Under the pieces are notes generated by a model. The model was given only the letters and a program-made list of their open reading frames with translations, was not told where the DNA came from and did no database searches. Shown here one piece after another: positions 8,563 through 13,547 of a stretch of 16,893 bases of DNA (positions are counted from its first letter, which is position 1; each line of letters opens with the position of its first letter). The stretch is from JAKAWM01 sp049966695. Lineage in GTDB: Bacteria; Actinomycetota; Acidimicrobiia; Acidimicrobiales; Palsa-688. The DNA lies in the NCBI GenBank assembly GCA_049966695.1, contig JBMFUG010000060.1, forward strand, positions 1 to 16,893, written 5' to 3'. A program made the position numbers and the translations under genes.

Positions 8563-8599
8563 CAGCAAAGCGAGCAGAGCCACAGCAAAGCGAGCAGAG
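8563..8599. repeat. 17-bp direct repeat before the regulator start codon
   Basis: CAGCAAAGCGAGCAGAG occurs exactly at 8563-8579 and 8583-8599, a 20-bp period (about two helical turns). A weaker third copy (AAGAAAGCGAA) lies near 8545. The last copy ends 10 bases before the ATG at 8610, next to the ribosome binding site, so a protein bound here could block transcription or translation of the regulator. Autoregulation is inferred, not shown. Confidence 0.7.
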
Positions 8600-8609
8600 A
8601 AGTGGAGCC

Positions 8610-9575
8610 ATGACCAGAGAGGACTCGAAGCTGGCCGACGCCATGAGGGTCGCCCGGTGCTATTTCCTTCAGGACATGACGATGGAAGAGATAGCCAAGG
8701 ACATGGGTACCTCTCGTTCAACTGTTTCCAGGCTCATTGCCTTCGCAAAGGCACAGGGGCTCGTCGAGTTCCGGCTGCGGGCACCAAACGCCGACGTGCC
8801 GGTGCTCGAGCAAAAGATCAGGACGTCCTTCGGCGTGGAGGCTCATGTGGTGCCCACCTCGGACCTGGCGGGGGAGAGGGAAACCCTAGAGCAGGTAGCC
8901 CGCTCCGCCGCCTGGGCCCTCGGCAACATATGCGACTCCGGCATGGTCTTGGGTGTGGCCTGGGGCACGACGATCGAAGCCGTGAGCCGTTACCTCGTGC
9001 GCAAACCGACGCGCGGCACGGTGGTCGTGCAGCTGAACGGGGCCGGCAACACCTACACCACCGGGATCGACTATGCGAGCGAGATCCTCGGGCGTTTCGG
9101 GCGGGCGTTCGAAGCTCAGGTCCAGCAGTTCCCCGTACCGACCTTTTTCGACTATGCCGCCACGAGGGAAGCTCTTTGGCGTGAACGGAGCATCTCCAGG
9201 ATCCGTGACCTCCAAAACCGCTCGGACGTGATGTGCTTTAGCGTCGGTGCTGTCCATGGCGGCGTGCCGAGCCATGTGTACTCTGGCGGTTACTTGGAGG
9301 AAAGCGACTACGCCATGCTGGAGGCGCTCGGCGTGGCGGGCGACGTAGCGACGTACTTCTTGCGTGAAGACGGCAGCAGTGAGGGGATACCCCTGAACGA
9401 CCGTTCAAGCGGCCCTCCGCCGTCGGTCGTGCGCAAGGCCGCTAGGCGCCTGTGCGTCGTTGCCGGGGCTCACAAAGCCCGGGGCCTGCGCGGGGCTCTT
9501 GCTGGCGGCCTGGTCACTGACCTGGTGCTGGACGAACGGACCGCAGCCGCGCTGATGGCGCTCAGCGAGGCTTAG
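8610..9575 (+). CDS. SorC/DeoR-type sugar-binding transcriptional regulator
   Basis: The 321-residue protein has an N-terminal helix-turn-helix (about residues 12-52: an RVARCYFLQDMTMEEIA segment followed by GTSRSTVSRLIAFA) and a sugar-phosphate-binding C-terminal domain beginning near residue 60, typical of SorC-family regulators such as EryD. The signature GVAWGTTIEAVSRYL, the QLNGAGNT block and the Asp/Arg-rich end are as expected; length is normal. Members sense phosphorylated sugars or polyols and control neighbouring catabolic genes. It diverges from glpKD, so control of glycerol use, perhaps with a glycerol-phosphate effector, is likely. The ATG at 8610 has GTGGAG close upstream (spacing only two bases). 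The next in-frame ATG at 8643 would cut into the helix-turn-helix region and has a poorer context. Confidence 0.9.
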   Translation: MTREDSKLADAMRVARCYFLQDMTMEEIAKDMGTSRSTVSRLIAFAKAQGLVEFRLRAPNADVPVLEQKIRTSFGVEAHVVPTSDLAGERETLEQVARSAAWALGNICDSGMVLGVAWGTTIEAVSRYLVRKPTRGTVVVQLNGAGNTYTTGIDYASEILGRFGRAFEAQVQQFPVPTFFDYAATREALWRERSISRIRDLQNRSDVMCFSVGAVHGGVPSHVYSGGYLEESDYAMLEALGVAGDVATYFLREDGSSEGIPLNDRSSGPPPSVVRKAARRLCVVAGAHKARGLRGALAGGLVTDLVLDERTAAALMALSEA

Positions 9576-9911
9576 CCATAGGGCGTGGCCGCCTTGACGA
9601 GGAGCTTCTCCCCGCAGAAGCGGACCCCTGTACAAGTGAAGGAGCAAAGCTGCGTGCAATTGCGTGACAAGAGCCGCTGTGCCAGGCCGGTCAACATTTA
9701 CGATCGCGAACGTCTTTACGGCCCGCTCGGTTAGGTCAGTACACAAGAGCCAGAAAACGAACGTTGCCGGTAGGCAAAAGCGTCATAGAGCCGAGCACCC
9801 GGCTTAGGGGGAGCTCGCTTAGGGTAAAGCGCCGTGGCCCCCGCCTCCGCCCGATAAGAAGCGGCCGAAGTGCGCCTCGTTGCCCGCCGTGACGGCGACG
9901 CCTAAGAAATC

Positions 9912-9940
9912 TTGTGCCTTCCGGTCACGCTTTTTATAAA
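9912..9940 (+). promoter_or_regulatory. Promoter-like sequence in a gene-poor stretch
   Basis: TTGTGC (9912-9917), a 17-base spacer and TATAAA (9935-9940) resemble a sigma70 promoter, with the -10 matching consensus at five of six positions. It sits in the most AT-rich patch of the neighbourhood. The transcript would start near 9947 and run into sequence with several hairpins but no recognised gene. Confidence 0.4.
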
Positions 9941-10200
9941 TAAATTGGCGCTTTTGTTGGTGCTCACCCGGCCTGTGCCCAGCCCGAGGCCCGCGAGAGC
10001 CCCTCGCGGAGCCCTGCACCTGCTGTCCGCGACCACCCGGTTGACCGCCTCCGACGGGAAGGCTCTATTGAGCGCCGCTGTCGAGATGTGGCCCGAGAGA
10101 CGTTGGCCTGTAGGTGGCTTCGCCTACCGTGCCGGGGCGCAGCCAGAGGAACGGCAAGAACGTAGCCCTCAAAGAACGGTTTTTGGCCTAGGGCGCCCTG

Positions 10201-10212
10201 GTGGAGGTGGCG
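10201..10212. repeat. 12-bp copy of the ssrA 3' end, possible att remnant
   Basis: GTGGAGGTGGCG is identical to 13006-13017, the 3' acceptor end of ssrA, in the same orientation. Mobile elements that integrate in ssrA leave such direct repeats at their far boundary, and this one lies just beyond hicB. Twelve bases is short and could be coincidence. Confidence 0.3.
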
Positions 10213-10229
10213 CCTTGAAGGTACGCGCT

Positions 10230-10466
10230 TTAAGCTGCCACAGTCACGGCTAGTAAGCGCGGCGGCTCAAGCTTGTCCGGCACTGCTTCGTCGTCAGCTT
10301 CAAGTCCGGCGATGTGCGCTTTGATCGCCTCGACGGCACGTACATGGCGCTCCCCGACCGTTTTCCCAGGTGTGAAATATCCCGGGAGCGCCGGCACAGT
10401 CGGGAAGTAGCCACCGCCAGCTTCGCCTTCTTCGACCACGATCGAGCACGTGCGCGCCAGGCCCAT
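10230..10466 (-). CDS. hicB: HicB-family antitoxin
   Basis: The 78-residue product shows the HicB partial RNase-H-like fold pattern: an N-terminal strand (CSIVVEEGE), then GGGYFPTVPALPGYFTPGKTVGE, a helix with AVEAIKAHIAGLEADDEAVP and a terminal strand. This is a standard signature for the family, whose members bind and silence HicA mRNA-cleaving toxins. The length fits the short HicB form without a separate DNA-binding domain. The ATG at 10466 is six bases after the end of the hicA relic on the same strand, the usual toxin-then-antitoxin order. No strong Shine-Dalgarno sequence is seen, consistent with coupling to hicA. Because hicA is broken, hicB is probably an orphan; it may be kept as protection against related toxins or may simply be decaying. 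Confidence 0.82.
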   Translation of the reverse strand: MGLARTCSIVVEEGEAGGGYFPTVPALPGYFTPGKTVGERHVRAVEAIKAHIAGLEADDEAVPDKLEPPRLLAVTVAA

Positions 10467-10472
10467 TGTGCC

Positions 10473-10701
10473 TCAAAGCTCATCGCGCGGCTCGTCGGCG
10501 CTAACACCTGCTTGGGCAAGGACCGTGTGCAACAGCTTTGGCCCGATTGTCTCGCCGACGTGGAGCTGCAGGGCCACCCGGCCGACTTCCGTTGGGTGCG
10601 GGGAGCTAAGCATGAGAACCGCGCTGGGCTACTACTTGCCAACCAAGACGTTGTAGGGCGGCCAGCAGCTCACGGCCGGTCAAGCGCGCAAGTGAAGTCA
10701 C
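10473..10701 (-). pseudogene. hicA: Frameshifted HicA toxin gene
   Basis: From a GTG at 10701 the - strand encodes TGRELLAALQRLGWQVVAQRGSHA and then a stop at 10608-10606; this is the HicA N-terminal half, ending one residue after the conserved Gly-Ser-His. The other half continues in a different frame (LSSPHPTEVGRVALQLHV, then GETIGPKLLHTVLAQAGVSADE) to a stop at 10475-10473. Joining the two gives about 75 residues, the normal HicA length, and the 229-base span is 3n+1, consistent with one inserted base (or two lost) near 10609-10612. HicA is a small double-stranded-RNA-binding-like mRNA interferase whose catalytic His lies in this Gly-Ser-His motif. The break leaves only 31 residues, so the toxin should be inactive unless ribosomal frameshifting or a sequencing error is involved. 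Confidence 0.8.
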
Positions 10702-11390
10702 GACTACGGCAAAGCGGCGCTCTGTTAGCAGCCCGGACAGCCGACCTTGCACAGCCGAGAGGCCCGCAAGGCATTGCGGTCTGACCTATACCAGTGGGCA
10801 ACCCCGTACCAGTGAGCTAGCCCGGCGTCGGCCTTCTCAGGGAGGTTCTGGCTGGCCACAGTGGGCCGAGCAGTTCGCTTGGCCGGTCTCGGCGGTGTGA
10901 GGGCCGCGTCAGGTCAAGGCAGGTTGTTGTTGGTGCTGAGGACTGCTGGCTGGGTGCGTGAAAAGCCGGTCAGGTAGAGGCGTCGGTCCCGGACCTGGTG
11001 GGGCTTGCGAGCGCGCCGAGCACTTGCCAGTTATCAGCAAGGGTGCCGTGGCGGTGCTTGGGAGCGGGCTGCATGACTATCTTGCGGGCGTGGTGGACCA
11101 GTCAAGCACCCACATGCTCCGATGGCACGAAGCCCGTGTGACGTGCAACGGCCCAGCGGCCTTTCACGAGCGCCCGAGACCGAACAGCTGGGCCAGGTGC
11201 TGGGCTCGGGGACGCAGTTCGTACGGCACTACCACATCAACGAGGGTACGAGGCATCACGGGGGCGGAGATAGCAGAGCTCCTGTCGTTCGTTCCCGCCA
11301 GCGATGGCCCAGGCCCGTCCAGAGCGAGCCGATAGTTCAAACCCCTTTGAGCTGTGAGGACGGCTCAGCCGGCTGTTGGACGTCGTCGCC
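10702..11390. other. Gene-poor stretch between hicA relic and mazF
   Basis: No gene is recognised in these 689 bases on either strand. Open frames of 65-209 codons exist but have biased, low-complexity composition and no start context. A few short segments on the - strand look protein-like (for example a piece ending in QHLAQLFGLG near 11170-11200), which could be debris of old genes; I cannot name them. TACCAGTG occurs twice near 10788 and 10807. Confidence 0.45.
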
Positions 11391-11723
11391 TCACGACCCG
11401 GCAAGCCCGAGGAACACGACGATGGCGCGGTCAAGCCGGACCATGTCCTCGCTGGACAGTCGTCCGACCCGCTCTCCGAGTTTGGTTCGCCGGATGGTGG
11501 TGATCTTGTCGACCATAAGATTGCTGACCTCGTGCAGCCCGTTCTGGGGGCTCGGTGTTATGGGCAGGCGGAAGAGCGGCGCCTCCGTGGGGTCGGTCGT
11601 GAAGACGCAAATGGTCACTGAGCCCGTCGCGTCGAAGTGGTCGTCCTGGATGACAACCACCGGCCGGGGCTTGCCGGCATATCCCGACCCGGCTGCCGCG
11701 GTCCAGATCTCGCCACGGGTCAC
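11391..11723 (-). CDS. mazF: MazF/PemK-family mRNA-cleaving toxin
   Basis: The 110-residue product has the family layout: TRGEIW at the N-terminus (residues 2-7), KPRPVVVIQ (18-26) forming the conserved Arg-Pro strand, ITICVFTTDPTEAP-like central strand (here VTICVFTTDPTEAP), LMVDKITT, and the C-terminal RLSSEDMVRLDRAIVVFLGL helix. Such proteins are sequence-specific endoribonucleases that arrest growth when free of antitoxin. The GTG start at 11723 overlaps the antitoxin stop as GTGA, a coupling typical of mazEF modules and decisive against the much longer open frame upstream, which would run through the antitoxin gene. Length and conserved residues are all present, so unlike the nearby hicA it seems functional. 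Confidence 0.9.
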   Translation of the reverse strand: MTRGEIWTAAAGSGYAGKPRPVVVIQDDHFDATGSVTICVFTTDPTEAPLFRLPITPSPQNGLHEVSNLMVDKITTIRRTKLGERVGRLSSEDMVRLDRAIVVFLGLAGS

Positions 11724-11941
11724 TCTGCGTCGGCCGAGATGGACTCGATGAACTCTTGGTCCCGGTCGGCCTGCGCCGACGACGCGACCAGCGCCGACTG
11801 ACGATGGGCCTCGGTGGCAAACTCGGGGGAACGGACGTCGGGTACCCAGATCTGGACTGGGCGAAGCCCCTCGGCTCGTAGGCGAGCCCGGTGGGCACGG
11901 ACCCGGGCTCGCACGGATGTCGCATCTGGCTCTCCGGTCAC
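11720..11941 (-). CDS. mazE: MazE-like antitoxin
   Basis: The 73-residue protein reads VRARVRAHRARLRAEGLRP, VQIWVPDVRSPEFATEAHRQS and an acidic C-terminus ending FIESISADAE. This is the pattern of the short antitoxin MazE family found with actinobacterial MazF: a basic N-terminal helix and ribbon for DNA binding, then an acidic tail that wraps the toxin. The gene precedes mazF with a four-base overlap. The GTG start at 11941 is the longest sensible choice; a second GTG eight codons later is possible, and neither has a strong Shine-Dalgarno sequence. A palindrome at 11950-11961, just upstream of the start, is a likely autoregulatory operator. Confidence 0.85.
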   Translation of the reverse strand: MTGEPDATSVRARVRAHRARLRAEGLRPVQIWVPDVRSPEFATEAHRQSALVASSAQADRDQEFIESISADAE

Positions 11942-11949
11942 GGCCCCAT

Positions 11950-11961
11950 GTTACATGTAAC
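11950..11961. promoter_or_regulatory. Palindrome upstream of mazE, candidate operator
   Basis: GTTACATGTAAC is a perfect 12-bp palindrome ending eight bases before the mazE start codon. MazE/MazF complexes usually repress their own promoter by binding such palindromes. It also contains TAACAT-like -10 material on the - strand, but no matching -35 was found. Confidence 0.5.
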
Positions 11962-11972
11962 GCCGCATCATG

Positions 11973-11988
11973 CCGGCACCATTGCCGG
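11973..11988. promoter_or_regulatory. Second inverted repeat upstream of mazE
   Basis: CCGGCA and TGCCGG flank CCAT, giving six-base-pair arms. It lies 11 bases beyond the first palindrome, farther from mazE, and may be a second operator for the same regulator or a stem-loop; the two sequences are not alike. Confidence 0.35.
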
Positions 11989-12632
11989 ACAGTTCGGTTC
12001 CTGTTCGTTGTCGTCCGACTGGAGCCGCCGAAGCGGCGTTGACGCGTCACAACGTCGCGGTCCTCTAGAAGCCACCGGTCAGCAAGCCACCGCCCCATGC
12101 TTCGCCGCCGTGAAAGTAGCTGCTAGCAGTACCGCACTAGCAACGGGCCACCACTCCGCTCGCCCGGCGGGCAAATGACCTTGGGTTACCGCCTGCGAGC
12201 AATCGGGACTAGGCAAAATGCCAGCCAGCAAGCGGCCGACCAAGGCCATCCTGCTGGTGAAAAAGACTTCAGCCACAACCGTGCCACCCACTACGTCGGC
12301 ACCCGAGCGCCGTCGACGGGTGAAAAGCGACTTCGCCAAGAACACGCTCGAAGAGGCGCCCCGCGTCGCGAACGCCACCGAGGAAGCGAACGCTAGGCGG
12401 CCGTACCCGCCTACGGGTGCCGTCATCGTCTTGGACATGGGTCTTGGACATGGTCCCGGGTGCCTTCCAATGGAGGGCCCTGAGGACAGCTTCGTTCACG
12501 TCGAGTACGGCCTGACCTCAGGCAACTACAGCTCAGGCCGGCTTGAGATAACGGCACTGGCACAACGAACCGTGGCGCCGACCAGTGACGAGGACGGAAC
12601 CGCGGCGCTGTACGAGGCAGCGTGGTTGTGCT

Positions 12633-12982
12633 CGCGAGGTCGCCCTTGGGGCCGTAGACGCCGTGGTCGTCCACAAGATCGGCCGGCTGGCTCTCAACCA
12701 TAAAGGACCACGTCGCGACCCTGCTCCGGCACCGGGGCATGGCGCTCGTGCCTGTGGCCGAGAACGTCCAAGAGACCGCGTCCGGGCGCGTGGCCGAAGG
12801 CGCGCACGCCCTCATGGCCAAGCTCGCAGCCACCCTGGCCACCCGCGGGGGACGCTTACCGCAAGGCCAACGAACGCGCTCGACGCCAGTTCGACGCCGT
12901 CCTCTTTGAGTGCTTAGACGTGAAAGCCGGTCGTGTTTGCCACGAGGAGCACGCCCGCTGTTCAACGAGATGTTCCCTCTGA
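12633..12982 (+). pseudogene. Decayed serine recombinase, two frameshifts and an internal deletion
   Basis: Three pieces in three frames match large serine recombinases. The first (12633-12704) reads GAVDAVVVHKIGRLALNHK, the resolvase-domain strand and following helix; family members have K-L-D-R-L-x-R-N here, so the Asp and second Arg are changed. The second (from 12703) reads KDHVATLLRHRGMALVPVAE, then NVQETASGRVAEGAHALMAKLAATLATR, the usual continuation. The third (from about 12848 to the stop at 12980-12982) reads DAYRKANERARRQFDAVLFE, which fits the conserved C-terminal end of such recombinases. The long DNA-binding middle region and the N-terminal catalytic Ser segment are missing, so the gene is dead. 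It points at the 3' end of ssrA and ends about 25 bases short of it, suggesting the remains of an integrated element. Confidence 0.7.
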
Positions 12983-13006
12983 GCGGGTGCCACTATGAAA
13001 TTCGAG

Positions 13007-13361
13007 TGGAGGTGGCGGGGATCGAACCCGCGTCCTTCGCTTTCTTGCCGGGCCTTCTCCGAGCGCAGCCAGCTATGTTATCTCGGCTACCTGCTCGCCG
13101 CTGGCATCGGCAGGACGCTAAAGCCGGCTAAATGTCCCTTGTGGCCCGTCGGCACGACCACAAAGTAAGCCCTACGATATGACGCCCGCTACTGGCCCGT
13201 AGAGCTGGGGCCAGACGGACGGGCCGCTGTTAAGCAGCCAGCGCTAGACGCGCATTGCCTGAATTGGCGTTTATTGTTTTTCCCAGTTGTTTAACGTGGC
13301 ATCCGGGGACCACGGCTCGCTTCTCCCGGTTCGACAATCGAAGTCGAAGCCTATCACCCCC
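13007..13361 (-). ncRNA. ssrA: Transfer-messenger RNA (tmRNA)
   Basis: tmRNA rescues stalled ribosomes, adds a degradation tag and frees the message, working with SmpB. The 5' end GGGGGTG (13361-13355) pairs over seven positions (one G-U) with CACCTCC (13014-13008); A at 13007 is the discriminator. The T-arm GCGGG-TTCGATC-CCCGC lies just before the 3' strand, and the 5' part has the typical GGCTTCGAC sequence. CCA is not encoded (CTC follows), so it must be added. The tag frame begins after AATAAAC at 13268 and reads ANSGNARLALAA then TAA. About 355 bases is the normal length for a one-piece tmRNA. No good promoter was found; an inverted repeat GTGAAG/CTTCAC lies immediately upstream (13364-13384). 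Confidence 0.93.
13230..13268 (-). other. tmRNA tag-peptide reading frame
   Basis: Resume codon GCC at 13268-13266, then codons for N S G N A R L A L A A and the stop TAA (13232-13230). The terminal ALAA is the protease-recognition end shared by nearly all tmRNA tags. The resume codon is assigned by analogy to mycobacterial tmRNA, where GCC follows AATAAGC; the full tag would carry one extra Ala from the charged tmRNA. Confidence 0.8.
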
Positions 13362-13547
13362 ATGTGAAGTTGGACTTTCTTCACTTACAGGGTACCACGC
13401 GCTTGGCTGCCTGCGTAGGCAGCCGTTACTGCGCTCGCAGCTGGACCTCTCGCAACTGGACCTGAGGGAACGAAAGGGGCCAACTCAGCCAGTGCCACGC
13501 GGGTCCCGCCCGAACGCGTTGCTCAGCGCAGACGCCGCCCCCGGCGG
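13362..13547. other. Gap between ssrA and the O-antigen-ligase-family gene
   Basis: No gene is seen. It should hold the ssrA promoter and the end of the upstream membrane-protein gene. A perfect eight-base-pair stem GGCTGCCT/AGGCAGCC with a GCGT loop lies at 13405-13424 but has no U-run on either strand. A 15-bp tandem repeat lies at 13434-13463. Confidence 0.55.
13434..13463. repeat. Two tandem 15-bp copies
   Basis: CTCGCAGCTGGACCT (13434-13448) is followed directly by CTCGCAACTGGACCT (13449-13463), one mismatch. The pair lies upstream of ssrA, about 75-100 bases from its 5' end, and could be a binding site or a simple duplication. Confidence 0.7.

Larger units (their letters stand above)
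8290..8609. other. Divergent control region between glpK and its putative regulator
   Basis: These 320 bases hold no gene. They contain the glpK promoter and palindrome described separately, a hairpin with a TTCG loop (8472-8485) and a repeat next to the regulator's start codon. I found no convincing -35/-10 pair for the regulator on the + strand. Confidence 0.7.
9576..10229. other. Gene-poor stretch, no recognisable protein gene
   Basis: These 654 bases separate the regulator from hicB. A promoter-like sequence lies at 9912-9940. Downstream are a seven-base-pair hairpin CCGCGAG/CTCGCGG (9991-10009) and another, GTAGGTG/CGCCTAC with one G-U pair (10110-10127). Another small hairpin AGCCG/CGGCT is at 9789-9804. 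The longest open frames here are low-complexity Arg/Pro/Gly and look spurious. A structured non-coding RNA or decayed DNA are both possible. Confidence 0.5.
11942..12632. other. Stretch upstream of mazE without a recognised gene
   Basis: Apart from the palindromes next to mazE and a small hairpin GCCGC/GCGGC with a CGAA loop (12024-12037), I recognise nothing. A + strand frame of 161 codons starting at 12218 is Lys/Thr/Arg/Pro-rich, has no ribosome binding site and overlaps the recombinase relic in another frame, so I do not call it. Confidence 0.45.

Noticed and set aside
10870..11010. Possible transposase debris on the - strand (a short LTGFSRTQPAVL-like stretch)
   Set aside because: The resemblance is too short and no catalytic residues or terminal inverted repeats were found.
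10958..11335. + strand open frame of 125 codons, and an overlapping 209-codon frame from 11122
   Set aside because: Both are low-complexity, lack start signals, and the longer one is antisense to mazF.
11724..12098. Longer MazF starting at 12098
   Set aside because: The extension runs through the antitoxin gene in another frame; the GTG at 11723 gives the family length.
12218..12703. + strand open frame of 161 codons
   Set aside because: No ribosome binding site, biased composition, no recognised domain, and its end runs through the recombinase relic in a wrong frame.
13007..13090. A tRNA gene at the T-arm-like sequence on the - strand
   Set aside because: The T-arm and acceptor pair with a 5' strand 350 bases away and a tag frame lies between, so this is tmRNA.
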